NCBI GenBank assembly: GCA_029817715.1
Contig: JARUPY010000533.1
Span: 330,001 to 394,000 of the forward strand
DNA from: Melastoma dodecandrum
Lineage: Eukaryota > Streptophyta > Magnoliopsida > Myrtales > Melastomataceae
DNA length: 64,000 nucleotides
Direction: 5' to 3'
Shown: one piece after another, positions 12,177 to 25,095 of the stretch
Layout: every line of letters starts with the position of its first letter
Numbering within the stretch: position 1 is the stretch's first letter
Position numbers and translations under genes: made by a program
The notes under the pieces: generated by a model
The model's input: only the letters and a program-made list of their open reading frames with translations
Databases searched by the model: none
What the model was told of the DNA's origin: nothing

Positions 12177-14094
12177 ATGGTACAGATACTGTTGCTTTTT
12201 CTAGGACTCCTCCCCTATCTTCTTGTCTGTCTGCGTATGTTCGCTCCGTGCTTCATTGATTTTTTCTTGGGTAGCGGCGACGGGACCTCTACGTTCTTGT
12301 TTGCCCCCTCCCACCTGGATTGGATCTAGGGGTTTGAGTAGGGTTCTCCGGGGAGCAGTCAGTCAGCTGTTTTTTTTTTCCCGTTGCGGGGCTTGTGTAA
12401 TGTTGCGGAATGATTGGATCTGGAGGTGCTGATATTGTATCTGGAGCTTTTTAAGGTCATAATTTGTTAATCCCATAGGCCTTAGTCTCTGCCATTTCTA
12501 ACATAATGGGAATCCGGAATGATTGTTGATTTTCGGTCTTCGCGTTGTTGTTTCCTATTTCCTCTTGATTTTGCATACTCTGTGATATAATGGTATTTAA
12601 ATCGAGGCGTTTACTGGTGTCTTGTTGGTGCCACAGGCACCGATAAGGGGTTTACTCGCTTCCCGGAAGACTAGTTCTCTCTGGGGACATGGCACTAGGT
12701 TGGGTACGAGCTTTAGATTATTCAGTACTCAAGGTGCGGCCAGTGCTGGTGCACCTCAGCCTCCACCACCTCCGCCTCCTCCGGAGAAGACCCATTTCGG
12801 CGGCTTGAAGGATGAGGATCGGATCTTCACTAACTTGTATGGGTTACATGATCCTTTCCTTAAGGGTGCCATGAAACGTGGCGATTGGTACCGAACCAAG
12901 GATCTTGTCCTGAAGGGTACTGATTGGATCGTTAATGAAATAAAGAAGTCTGGTCTCCGAGGCCGTGGTGGGGCCGGTTTCCCATCCGGGCTCAAGTGGT
13001 CTTTCATGCCTAAAGTTTCTGATGGCCGTCCTTCGTATCTTGTTGTAAACGCGGATGAAAGCGAACCTGGTACCTGTAAGGACAGGGAGATCATGCGTCA
13101 TGACCCTCACAAGCTGCTTGAAGGATGTTTAATTGCTGGTGTTGGAATGAGGGCCTCTGCTGCATACATATATATAAGGGGAGAATATGTGAATGAGCGG
13201 AGAAACCTTGAACAGGCAAGAAAGGAGGCTTATGAAGCTGGGTTGTTAGGAAAAAATGCTTGCGGCTCCGGGTATGATTTTGACGTTCATATACATTTTG
13301 GAGCGGGTGCTTATATATGCGGGGAAGAAACTGCTCTACTGGAGAGCCTTGAAGGAAAACAGGGAAAGCCAAGGTTGAAGCCCCCTTTCCCAGCGAATGC
13401 TGGTCTGTATGGCTGCCCTACTACTGTTACAAATGTAGAAACTGTTGCAGTTTCCCCTACCATATTAAGGCGTGGTCCGGAATGGTTTGCGAGCTTTGGG
13501 AGAAAAAACAACTCAGGGACGAAGTTATTCTGCATCTCTGGTCACGTGAACAAGCCTTGTACTGTGGAGGAGGAGATGAGCATACCATTGAAGGAATTAT
13601 TGGAAAGACACTGTGGAGGTGTCAGGGGCGGATGGGATAACCTACTTGCTGTTATACCCGGTGGCTCGTCCGTGCCGTTGCTTACTAAGGACATATGTGA
13701 GGATGTGCTTATGGACTTTGATGCCCTCAAGGCTGTCCAAAGTGGTCTAGGGACAGCCGCCGTTATAGTGATGGATAAATCTACAGATATTGTTGATGCA
13801 TTTGCTAGGCTCTCCTACTTCTACAAGCATGAAAGCTGTGGGCAGTGTACCCCTTGCCGTGAGGGAACGGGATGGCTTTGGATGATAATGGAAAGGCTGA
13901 AGGTTGGAAATGCAAAGCTAGAGGAGATTGACATGCTTCAGGAAGTGACTAAGCAGATCGAAGGGCATACTATCTGTGCTCTTGGTGATGCCGCTGCTTG
14001 GCCTGTCCAGGGGCTGATAAGACATTTCAGGCCAGAGCTCGAGAGAAGGATTAGAGAGCGTGCAGAGAGAGAGTTGCTGGAAGCTGCTGCTTGA
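12177..14094 (+). CDS. NDUFV1: NADH dehydrogenase [ubiquinone] flavoprotein 1, mitochondrial (complex I 51-kDa subunit)
   Basis: Two coding exons: 12177-12179 (only the ATG) and 12637-14094, giving 486 aa, the length of the Arabidopsis protein. The open frame upstream of 12637 has no ATG. ATG followed by GTACAG at 12177, and an acceptor CCACAG before 12637, give the expected start MAPIRGLL. The subunit binds NADH, FMN and iron-sulphur cluster N3 and receives electrons from NADH in the matrix arm of complex I. Visible motifs are GRGGAG at about 110-115 (NADH site), [19 protein letters not shown] at about 223-241 (FMN site), and cluster ligands Cys402, Cys405, Cys408 (SCGQCTPC) and Cys448 (TICALGD). 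The N-terminus through FRLFSTQ is a typical mitochondrial presequence, followed by a Pro run. Confidence 0.96.
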
Positions 14095-16352
14095 CCTGTG
14101 CAGGTTGTTATCAATCTCTTTTTTCCTACTAAAAACAGTTTTCCCCAACTTATTGGACAAATCATCTCGTCTCATGTGATCAATAAACGTGTTGGCTTTT
14201 CCTCCCCGAATAGTGACATATTCATTTTCATCCTGTTGATGAGGATGCCAATTCTTAGCCCCTTAGAAGGACAGTACATGGTAGAAACTGGACGTTTGCA
14301 ATTGTCTGAATGGGATTGCAAGGTGAAAGTGTTGGGAAAGCTGTACCTTTTTGCATGGTTTTTTATGATTGCTGTAATGATGTGCCAATACCCACATATG
14401 TGCATTAAACACTCACCCCTGCATGTCCTATAGACGAACGCATGCATCATCTCATTCAGGTTTGTGGACATGCTCATGTGGTACTTTCTTTTGTAGGACA
14501 TATCCTTGTGATAAGGCACGGATGTTGAATGATCTGGTGCATGGTTTTCAATCTGGAAGGCAACTTAGCCTCGTGGATCTCTTTACATGAACTTTCTCTT
14601 TCTATTATGCACATTTTAATGACCAGGAGAGCTGGATATGCGACCGAGCCATGTGAACAGGTGTATTGCACTGTTACTCCTTGGCCGAACTGTCTTTGAT
14701 CCACTTACATGAAATTTGTCAATAAGTCTTTGGACGACGAATCCTACGCTGGAGATGGCTACTTTTGTGCTTTTGTAATTATGGACGAGTCTCTATGCTT
14801 CAGGAAATATTGATCTTTGTCGAAACTTTCCAGCAAAGCTGTTCTGTTCGGGTGCGCCACAAATCAAAACGGTCACGTATTTGTTTATAAACATGCGTGC
14901 TTACGCGCATACGAGCCCGTGAGAGGATGAAACAGGTAAAAATGTACTAAATGGAGGATTATGTTATATGTGTAATGTTTTGGATGTCTTATGGACGAGT
15001 GCGTCTGATAGGATGGGTTGGGGGGGAGTACTCAAAAGCAAGCAGCATCGTGCTCATTCCAAAAGGTCAAAGTTCACGTGATCGTTACAATTTCATATCC
15101 AAGTGGGGGATAGGCCCAACGGATCAAATCAAACGTGTTAAAAAGGACCGCATTTGCGGATGTGTTCCTCAAAAGAATCAACAAATCACACACGTTATGG
15201 CATTAACATTTCCTTTGCCTAAAAGCACAAAGGTAAAAGATCTAATCCCTATATTTTTAGGGTCTAGTTCGACAAAATTAGGTGTAGATTGTTTTCATTT
15301 GTATCGTAATTGTGTCGCATTTCATCGTTTCGTCGTTTTGAGAATAAAATGTAAAATCGACTTATTTACTAACCATGTTATGATGCTTGGAAATATATTT
15401 AAAAATTATTAAAATCAAAGTATGAGATCAAAATAAAAAATTAAATTTTCTTATAATTTAATAATAAACAAATTGCTAGGAAAGTGTCCCCATTGCAATA
15501 CGATGACAGTGCTGATAAAAAGAAAGTCAGAACATAATTAAATAAAACCTACTCGCTTTCACGTAGTTGAGGGTCTGGGGTGTGGACTCTGTCCTGGATC
15601 TGTCCATTTCTGCGTTGTTTAGATTCTTTGATTATTGTATCCCTGCTTTTTCGGGTTTTCTTTTCTTCCCTCCGCGGCAGACAAATAACGCTGAGAATGC
15701 GAGTGTTCTACAAAGGAAATCATTGGTGGGTATTAGGCAGGAGGTCCTCAAAACTACTGGGCTGTAGTTTGTTCTCTTGTTCTTGGGCGAAATTCCCCCC
15801 AAAGTTTTCACCTTTTTGTGATTCCAGGTTCTCAAACGAACTGGGTCTGGATGGAGCAGGCGTCTTCATTTTTTGCTCTTTCTTTTAGGATTCTACTGCT
15901 GGCGATTGTACTTAATCTGTGTTGTGCTTCTTCTATGATTCGCGGAAACGCGTTCAAGTTCAATTATCCTTCCTGTTTGTGACAATGTAAACAGAGGAAT
16001 GTCAGTTTCATTGAACAGACTGCTCTTTTCCTCTTTGAAATTGTTTATCCCATTTCAGTGATATGTTTGAGTGGGGCAGGTGATATTTGGAGGACTAAAC
16101 GTTTATTTGACTTTTTGAAATGCACAAGTGCCTTTATTGTATATAATCAGAATTTTCTCTTAGTTGATTAGTCAATTCTGAGTGGATGAAATCTCTTTTT
16201 TTCATGACGCTCACTGAGTTCCTGTCTCGTTGATTATCCCAGCCTTTGTTGATTAACTGATTTCGGGTACATTGTTGTATTTGGTTTCGATTTTCATGTA
16301 GATCTTATCCAAAGGATTAGATGCTGTCCCGTGGTAGCAGTTTAAGATCACA
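14095..16352. other. 3' UTR, intergenic region and 5' leader of the NT-C2 gene
   Basis: After the complex I stop codon comes about 0.6 kb of likely 3' UTR, then AT-rich intergenic DNA, then a T-rich leader from about 15.57 kb leading to the ATG at 16353. The leader probably contains a 5' UTR intron. A 153-codon open frame at 14951-15412 shows no recognisable protein and is not supported as a gene. Confidence 0.45.
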
Positions 16353-19300
16353 ATGGTTCTGGGCCTGAGATCAAAGAGCAGGAAGTCGATCCCAGTCCGA
16401 GTTGACTACCTCGTCCATGTGCAAGAGATCAAGCCCTGGCCGCCATCGCAGTCTTTAAGATCTGTCGATTCATTGTTGATTCAGTGGGAAAATGGAGATC
16501 AAAGTTCAGGATCTTTCGCTTGTGGTGCAGGGGATGGTAAGATTGGAATTGGTGAGACATTTCCTCTTTCAGTCAACATGTCCAGGGAGTCGTCAAATAA
16601 GAGGGGGAGCGGGGAGAGTTTCCAGAAGAACTGTTTGGAGTTTTCGTTGTATGAATCTGCAAGGAACAAGAATTCCAAGAGTCAACTTCTGGGATCAGCT
16701 GAGCTGAACCTTGCTCAGTATGGGATCATCAGAGAGACTGCAAGTATTAGTATTCCCCTAAACTGCAAGAAAATCTCGAGAAGAATGGTGCAACCGGTGC
16801 TTTATATTAGCATCCAGCCATGTGATGTTGAGAGTTCCAGTTCTTCCCAAAAGGGAGAGCTTTCGAGAGAAATTTCACTTGACCAGAGTGGAAGTAGTTA
16901 TGCTTTGGATCAGGGTAATGAGGATGGCGAGATTGCTTCATTTACCGATGATGACAAAGATGAAATTTCGATAAATTCAACGCAAATTGTTTCGGACCCA
17001 ACTATTGAGAACTCTGGCACATTAACATCTCATGATGGGAAGGTATGCGGTTCCTGATCTCCATTCATCTGTGTTCTCCCTTTTTAATATGTTGAGCATC
17101 CTGGATGAAACTTCAAAATCTCAGATTTCCTTTATCCTGGAGATCAAGCTCATCTTAGCATTTGACAGGAGTTTTCAAAGTTTTCATCTTCAAACATCTA
17201 TGATTTCACTTCCCATTCAGTATCCTTTTAAGATTTTTTATCTTCATCAACCAAAATATCTCTTGGCACTGTAGCTTGTTCTGCTAAGAAATGTCTTAAA
17301 GAAACTAACTAATTCTTCATTATTTCTCACCTTTTGGAATGTAGCACCTTTTTGCAATTTGCCTTTTCCATTCCAAATGATATGAATTGATGGGACATGT
17401 TGGATTGCCCTTTGAGTATCTCCTGGAAATAATTACGAGTTCAAATTTACAAACTTTCTTTTCCACCATTAGATTCGTTGTGTTGCTAAAATCATATCAA
17501 TGTGCTTCACCTTTAATACCAATTCAAGTGTCAACCACAGACTCTCTCTCCCTGTGTGTGTTGTTTCTTTCATATTGGGACTTCGCTCCCGCTCTTAACA
17601 ATGCTGTGTTCAGACTGGCCATTCACCAATGCCTATTCATGAAGCGATACATTGGACATTACTGTGCTCTTGTACCCAATTGCAAATTGTAATGCCACCT
17701 TTGTTCATGACCAATATAAAAGCCTCCGAATATTGGATGGGATACTGTCAGCTCTATGTGCCTACAGATCTTTGTACATAAATCAATACCAGTGGCCTGT
17801 ATTTTTTTTAGCAGGTACCCAATTCACCGAAAGTAAACAGTGCAACAGGAAATTCCTCAATAAAGCTTCAGGAAAAAGCTGTTCCTTTGGAAGAAGGCCC
17901 ATCCATTCCTAAGTATGACTCCCAAACAGGAACAACTCTAAAACATTACGACTTTTCTGATCTACCCAAGTCCAGCAAAGGTTTGCATCTTCTAACTTTT
18001 TTTTTGGCATGAAAGCTTGCCTTATTACATAGAACTAAGATTCATCTTAATCATCAGAAGATTCCCTCAAGTTGCTTAAAGAGCATGATGAAAGCTTGCA
18101 AGGATCACAAGCTTCTACATATACAGACACAAATTCTGCTAGTTTTGTTGAAGATGATGATAAGAGATCGAGTGTGGATAATGATGGCTTGAATGCACCT
18201 GCAGTTTCGTCCTTGTATTATCCTAGGGGAAAAGAAGAGGATGAACAGCACGAAAATGGCACTGCAGCAACGAAATCAACAAGAAGGCAACAATCTTCTG
18301 CAGATGATGGCTTTCTAAGATTTACAACCCGGGATACAAGGAAGCAAGTCACATTCAGAAAAGCTAGCTATCATGAGCAGGGTGACTTAACAAAAATGCA
18401 CGCACTGGAGAACTCTGTAAAGTTGTCACCTGATTTATCAGGCAACATTAAAAGGCATAATAATAGTGAGATTGCAACCCCCCTGGGAACTATTTCATGT
18501 GGGGAAGAAGATAAATGTGTGATAGCGGAGAAAAATAGCCTCGAAGAAAGGAGTTTAATTGCCATTAATCCAAAGTTGGAAGCTAAAGTTGCAATGCTTG
18601 AGGAAGAGTTGAGAGAAGCTGCTGCTCTAGAGGTTAGCCTCTATTCTGTCGTTGCAGAACATGGAAGCTCCTCAAGTAAGGTGCACTCTCCAGCGCGACG
18701 ACTCTCTAGATTCTACATCCATGCTTGCAAAGGGGAACATGCTGCTAGAAGGGAAAGTGCCGCCTCAGCTATTGTTTCTGGATTAGTCTTGGTTTGTAAG
18801 GCATGCGGAAATGATGTACCCCGGTATGTTTGGAGCTCAACTTCTTCAAGATAGGTTCTTGTGTCATCCAATGGAGGGATTATTCAGTGTGTTGAAAATG
18901 AAAAAAAAAATCCCACTAAAGCGTGCTGGCTATAATCATGTTAGCTAGGCAATATCCTGCTATTAGGATTCGAACATTCTTAAAATTAATAAATTGAGCA
19001 TCTGATTGGAAAAGGTGGTCATATTGATCATTACATAGAGTGTTGGTTTATGCATTTTATGGATGTACTTTTTCTTGCTTAACCAATATAAAAATATTCT
19101 TTTTCTGTAGTAATGCAGAATGAAGGGTTACATGTGGCTATGGACATTCTAATCTGTCTATAATTACTCTCGTGCAGGTTAACGTTCTGGCTGTCAAATG
19201 CTATTGTATTGAGGGCAATAGTCGGCCAGATTGCTGGATCAGAGAAAGCTTTGGTCGTAGATAGTAGTGGCTGGGAGGACCCTCAAAACTTCATCATTGC

Positions 19301-20912
19301 ACTAGAAAGGGTTGAATCCTGGATTTTTGGCCGGGTAGTTGAGTCAGTGTGGTGGCAGGTAAACATTCTGATAATGCAGCACCTAACAACATTAGAACTC
19401 CAGAAAACAATGTGAGAACGTAATGGATGTGGTGCCTGAAATGATGTTTCATTCTTCTCCGTGACAGTCGATGACACCTCATATGCAGTCATTCGCTGCC
19501 AAACACCCTCATTCGAAGAAAGCCCATGCTAAGAAGCTTGCTCTCGGCAATCAGGAAGTCTTTTCTGTCGATCTCTGGAAGAAAGCTTTTCTAGATGCTT
19601 GTGAAAGGCTATGTCCAATCCGTGGAGGCGGTCACGAGTGTGGATGCTTGCCTATAATTTCTAGACTTGTAACATTGCTTCCCTTAACCTTGGGCTGACG
19701 ACACATTATGCAAGTCCATTCATGGTTTTATGCAGTGAAGGTAGTGCAAATTGATTGCTTCTTTTATTCAATTTCAGGTGATGGAGCAGTTAGTGGGTAG
19801 ACTCGATGTAGCCATGTTTAATGCCATTTTACGTGAATCGCCTGACGAGATGCCTACAGATCCCATCTCCGACCCCATTAGCGATTCCAGGGTTCTCCCT
19901 ATTCCGGCTGCGAAATCTGGATTTGGAGCTGGTGTGCAACTGAAGAATGCTGTGAGTGGATTTCCTTTTATTCTTAATCTCCTCTTGTCACATTGAATGT
20001 CGCAGTTCTCACTTTAATTGCTTTCTGTCCGGCTGCCGTTGTGTGCAAATATAGAGACGTACGAGTGGGGAAACGTTTTTCTTTCGTCACAAGTTTTTAT
20101 GTTTCTTGCACTTCTAGATTGGAGATTGGTCCAGATGGCTGAGCGATTTATTTGGTATTGGTGACGATGATTCCCCCGGAACTTCAACGGAACTCGACGA
20201 TGAGAAATCCAACACAGAGATGTCTTTCAAACCCTTTCCCTTGCTAAATGCGTTAAGTGGCCTCATGATGCTTCCATTCGACATGCTGGCCGACAGAAGT
20301 ACGAGACAAGAGGTAGTGTTGTGCCACTGCATCGCTTTATCTCCTGACCGCTTTCTATTTCTCAAGACAAGGCTGACAAACTTGGTTTCGTTGAAGGTTT
20401 GCCCAGCGTTTGGGGTGCAGTTAATCAGAAGAGTCCTGGACAATTTCATCCCCGATGACTTTAGCCCTGATTGTGTCCCAGTGATGCTATTTGACGCTTT
20501 AGACAACAAGGTAACACCATAGCATCGATGCTCGTGATGTTGCGATTGACATCCTATTGATTTTATTTTCTTTCAGGAGGATCTTGATGCTGATCCAGAG
20601 TTAATAACGATCATCCCCTATAATGCATCACCGGTGGCGTATAGGCCGCCTCTGGCCTCTTCCCTGACAAGCTTCATGGGGGACATGAAAAGCCAAACGT
20701 TGACTCGCATAGGGTCGTCGCTGCTGAGAAAGTCGTACACGAGCGATGACGAGCTTGATGAAGTTGACTCACCGGTAAGCTCTATCGTTCAGGATGCTGG
20801 GAAGTTTTCTCCTTTGTCTCCGTTGCCCAAATGGATGGTGAAGGGGGATCATCAGGGCAGGAATGTCCTGAGGTATCAACTACTGAGGGATGCATGGAAG
20901 GAAGCAGAGTAG
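16353..20912 (+). CDS. NT-C2 (EEIG1/EHBP1 N-terminal) domain protein
   Basis: Nine coding exons: 16353-17042, 17815-17980, 18058-18823, 19178-19358, 19468-19668, 19778-19951, 20118-20312, 20397-20510 and 20577-20912, giving 940 aa. Residues about 1-150 (MVLGLRSKSRKSIPVRVDYL, EIKPWPPSQSLRS, LIQWENGD) form the NT-C2 domain, a membrane-associating C2 variant also found in plant PMI1-type proteins. A disordered acidic middle follows, then a predicted coiled coil (LEAKVAMLEEELREAAALE). The C-terminal half (RRLSRFYIHACK, FWLSNAIVLRAIV, MEQLVGRLDVAMFNAILRES) resembles the dilute-like globular region of myosin tails. Homologues recalled are At3g01810 and At2g42320. A role in membrane or cytoskeletal tethering is inferred from the domains only. 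Confidence 0.9.
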
Positions 20913-21767
20913 GTATTGTCACGGGGTGTCCAGATTACACTATCGGGGTTAGAGCAAACGACGACAGCGTCAGAAGAACACGAGATCATCTAATGTAAGC
21001 GTTAGCATGATAGTCTTTCGCTACCTATCATGTGGAGTCCTTCATCTTGCAACTTTTTACTCGCCGAGTGCTGGATTTCGCCCTCATGGCCGAAGCCATG
21101 AACAAAAAAGAGCAAAATCCATCACATTACAGCAGAACATTCCTGCTCAAAAAACGGCAGAACTTGGGAATTTGCACATAGCAGATGAACAACCCAGCTC
21201 GAGCAGCAACTCCTGCTCTTCCACAAGAAACCCAACCCAACAACCCTTTTTCCGCATTTTCCTAATTGCACATGGGTTTCGATTCTTGCGTGGCACTGGT
21301 TTTATCATCCAGTCCTCCAATTTGTGGTACTCCCCTGCCTGGAGCAGGTTCGCGTTGCCGCTGCTCGCCAAACCCATGTGTAATAAGACCCATTCAGGCC
21401 CATTTACGACGTCCTCGCCCCCCACCCCAACAAAGCGGAGGAGGAGAGGAGGAAGTTCTTATTCTTTCCTCTCGCACAAGAAACAAACACCCAATACGAA
21501 GGAGGACCCCCCCCCCCAGTCACTTCCCCTCGCCCGGTTGCTCCCCAGAAATTCCCTTTCATAATTCAAGTTCCTTCTCCTCCCACAGGTAATCGCGAAG
21601 CATCTGATGGCGCTTCGATTTCTTCCTTTTTTCTCACTCCGTTACTCTTCCGTTTGTTGTGGTGGCGCGGGATCATGGAGTGAGCCGGTTCCGTTTTGGA
21701 ATTTAGGGCTCCTGGGATGAACGAATTTTTTGTTGATTTTTCTTTTGCCCGATTTCCTCTTAGGAAG
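20913..21767. promoter_or_regulatory. intergenic/promoter region of the proteasome beta-5 gene
   Basis: This holds the 3' UTR of the NT-C2 gene and the promoter of PBE. A site II motif (TGGGCC on the minus strand) occurs at 21397-21402, and CT-rich leader sequence follows from about 21480. A splice-donor-like cacaggtaatcg near 21590 suggests a 5' UTR intron. A 185-codon open frame at 21007-21564 has no recognisable product. Confidence 0.45.
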
Positions 21768-23800
21768 ATGAAGCTCGATACCAGCAGCCTCGAGTCTAGT
21801 GCTCTGACCTCCCGAGGGATCGGGATCGGGGCAGAGATCGCCGATGCGCCGGCTTTTCAGGTTCCTGAAGTCGCCGACGTGAGTTCCTGATTACGTTTGA
21901 TTCTTTTCTGGATTTTAGAGGTTGTTTTTTGTTGCCTGGAGTTTGTAGAAACGCTGATCCTCGTGTTCCTTTTAGTTCGATGGCTTCCAGAAAGCGGCTG
22001 TGCAGATGGTGAAGCCTGCAAAGGGCACGACCACCCTTGCTTTCATCTTCAAGGAAGGTGTCATGGTTGCCGCCGATTCTCGAGCTAGCATGGGTGGCTA
22101 CATTTGTGAGTGCCTCCCCGCTTCTTTAACCCCAGTTTTTATGCATTCCTGTGTTGAGGTAATAACCACCCGGAAACTTTTGGAATCGATATAAGAGATT
22201 GTAGGACCGATTAATTAACTCTTTTGTGAGTTCTGACTAGCTGGTAAATTTGATGGAGGATGCTTTCATCTTTCTGCCTTGCTGTATACAATTTTGATGT
22301 AGACTGACTTTGCATGTATCCCATTAGTTGGGTTTTCTAGTGTGACCATAGCACTTTCTAAATTCTTTCCAGCATCACAATCGGTCAAGAAAATCATTGA
22401 GATCAATCCTTACCTGCTAGGAACAATGGCTGGAGGTGCTGCAGATTGCCAGTTTTGGCACAGGAATTTGGGTATTAAGGTACTAGAGCCAGCATGCATC
22501 GTTTGAGAATGTGTGTACTTATCTGATTGTGAGTTTGGGTCACATCTTACATTAGTCGGTTGATGGTTTGAGGATTGTCATGATTTCTATTCCCCTTTTA
22601 GTGGGCAATGTCAGAGGAGTACGTAAGTCGAATGGATCTACCGTATTGACGGGAAGATGCGTGCACTATTTGAGCTATCACAAGTTGGTTTTTCATGTAT
22701 TTAAGTCTGAGGTTAATGATGAAGAATGTGAGGTGGGGAAATGGTTCATCGTGCAAGGCAAATACGCATTAGGCAGCCTGTTTTTATCGCCATTGTCGTC
22801 GTCAGTGACATATTTCCTTGAGATTTCTTGGTGTCATTCTACTTCTGTGGTGTCACGAACACTTATAATTACCTCCTGTAGTGTCGACTGCATGAATTGG
22901 CCAACAAAAGGAGGATTTCAGTTACTGGGGCATCTAAACTGCTGGCTAACATTCTATACTCATATCGTGGAATGGGCTTGTCGGTTGGTACAATGATTGC
23001 TGGATGGGACGAGACGGTAAGTAACCGCATGTGAATCAACTGGTTTTTCGTTGTCATGGTTTTTCATGATGGTGCCCTTGACATTATCTTTCACTTGTTT
23101 ATGACAGGGTCCCGGACTATATTACGTGGATAGTGAAGGAGGAAGATTGAAAGGAACAAGGTTCTCTGTAGGATCGGGGTCTCCGTATGCATATGGAGTT
23201 CTTGACAGTGGGTATGTAATTGTTCAGTCAGTCTAATCTTGAATTTTAATTTCTTTCTTTATTACTATTTTTAGAGTGTGGTCTCTTTGAAGTATTGGCT
23301 GACTTGCTAAGTGTATGTCGCTGGAAAGAACGAAGACTGGAGTGAAATTAGTCTATGGACTATTTTAGATTTATTAAATAACTGTATTAGATTGTCCTCT
23401 GCTACTTTTAACTTGTTATATTTAGGGAGGCAATCTAAGGCAGCTATTCTTTAGTCGTTCTGATCTCAACCTGAAGGTTGACTTTGGACTGTCACAGGTA
23501 CAGTTATGATATGTCAGTTGAAGAGGCTGCAGAATTGGCCAGGAGAGCCATATACCATGCAACTTTTAGGGACGGAGCCAGTGGTGGAGTTGCCAGCGGT
23601 ATCGACATGCACTTTTTCCCATGTTATATGGCCCTCTGAATGGGTACAATATTTCTCTCACCAATCCTGTTCTTTGCTCAGTATATCACGTTGGGCCGGA
23701 GGGATGGAAGAAATTGTCTGGCGATGATGTCGGCGAGCTTCACTACAAGTACTACCCGGTCGTTCCAAACACAGTCGAGCAGGAAATGGTGGAGGTGTAA
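21768..23800 (+). CDS. PBE1: 20S proteasome subunit beta type-5
   Basis: Seven coding exons: 21768-21878, 21976-22105, 22373-22479, 22882-23016, 23108-23211, 23498-23598 and 23682-23800, giving 268 aa. The subunit carries the chymotrypsin-like activity of the 20S core. The propeptide is removed between Gly54 and Thr55 ([11 protein letters not shown]), so Thr55 becomes the catalytic N-terminal Thr1. Asp71 (ADSRAS) and Lys87 (SVKK) correspond to the conserved Asp17 and Lys33 of the active site. [13 protein letters not shown] and [15 protein letters not shown] are family signatures. The sequence is complete with no sign of damage. Whether it corresponds to PBE1 or PBE2 of Arabidopsis cannot be told here. 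Confidence 0.96.
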
Positions 23801-24644
23801 GGGGGCATGCAGTGAGGTTGGTCATCTACCGAGGTTTGAGGTGGCTTTTACATTTGAGTCGGAACCAAATACCTGTTCTTTTGTGCTCAGTTATTATGAA
23901 TTCGCTCGCTTTTGTAAGACATTAGCGACCATTTTAGGCTAGGTTAAGCCCAATATATTCGTTTCGGCCTTTTTCTAATATTGTCTGTGAAATTACTGGA
24001 AGCTGGTGGGAGTTGGGATTCTTCTTTGTGAAGAAGTGTGTTCAGGAAGTGGCATATGGATGTCACATAGCAACCGAAACAGGTACAAGTCCCAAGGAGC
24101 CTGTGTTGGGTTCTCTCTGTGCTGTAGTTTGTCTCTCCCATGTAATGTCGTCAAGAGACGAGGGACAGACTACTACTACTACTAACTACAATTTTATTAT
24201 ATTACGGGGATGGGTGGGTACCAACCGAATCCCATGTTGAATCTGAGGCTATAATTGTTGTTGTGATCTCCCCTCACATCCAAATAGCCTTCTTAGCCTA
24301 TGTATCATTGTTGTTGGTAAGTGGCATATTGCATTGTTTGTTTCTAAACCTGAAATGGTAAAAAGGATTTTCTCTCTTTTTTTTTTATTTTTTAGATTAT
24401 TCCAGCTGATTGATAGCAAAAATATCATAATTACTACCATAATTTGATGGGAGGTTGTGTTGTGCCACAGTCGAGGCGTCTGCCTTGGATGAAGACCCCG
24501 TCTTTGAAATCCTCCAACGAATTGGTTCTAGAAGAAACAAGTCCCGAGCTGAAATATGGATGGCATTGGATCGTTCTTTGTTGTCTATCCCAAGGCATTT
24601 TTATTAGTTAGTGCTTGCACGTAGATTAATAAGCAGGTCTATCA
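23801..24644. other. 3' UTR and intergenic region up to the MULE insertion
   Basis: Likely 3' UTR of the proteasome gene to about 24.25 kb, then AT-rich intergenic sequence. I see no gene. The MULE target-site copy begins at 24645. Confidence 0.4.
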
Positions 24645-24653
24645 TTATTTTTC
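24645..24653. repeat. 9-bp target-site duplication, left copy
   Basis: The 9-mer ttatttttc directly precedes the left terminus of the MULE and is repeated exactly at 29210-29218. A 9-bp duplication is the hallmark of Mutator-superfamily insertion. Confidence 0.9.
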
Positions 24654-24827
24654 GGCAAAATATCGGATTTTGATCCAAATTATCGGCCCATTTTCATATG
24701 TAGCCACAACTTTAATTTTTTTTATTTGTGGCCATAACTATGACTTCGTTCTATTTTGTGGCCCCGTCGTAACGTCGTTGCCTACGTGGCTAACGGCCGA
24801 AGGAGCGTGCGCACGCGGCCATCCTGC
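24654..24827 (+). repeat. MULE left terminal inverted repeat
   Basis: 174 bp, pairing with 29036-29209. It presumably holds the transposase binding site and a promoter for the GRF gene. Confidence 0.9.
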
Positions 24828-25095
24828 TTTAGAAAAGAACCCCAAATTGATGAAAAAAACCCTAAATCACAGAAAGCAAAATATCGGTCACCCTCCACAA
24901 TCCACGGCGAAACCTTTCGTGGCCTTGCAAAGTTGCTGTTAAAGGTGAGTTTCTTGTCTTGGGTTTAGTGGACGAGCATCCTATTCTGTGAGTTTGTTGC
25001 CTCTCTCTCCCCGGCTGATCTGGGTTTGTGATTTTGTTAAGGATGGTGATGGTTTGTGGTTTGTGGCTTGTATGTCACCAGAGCTTGGTTTCACG

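Noticed and set aside
12756..13730. Several minus-strand open frames of 60-112 codons
   Set aside because: They lie opposite the NDUFV1 coding sequence and are shadows of its codon use.
14951..15412. 153-codon + strand open frame
   Set aside because: No family resemblance, unusual composition and no promoter or splice support.
21007..21564. 185-codon + strand open frame upstream of the proteasome gene
   Set aside because: It covers the promoter and CT-rich leader, and the translation shows no domain and runs of Pro/Arg/Ser typical of leader DNA.
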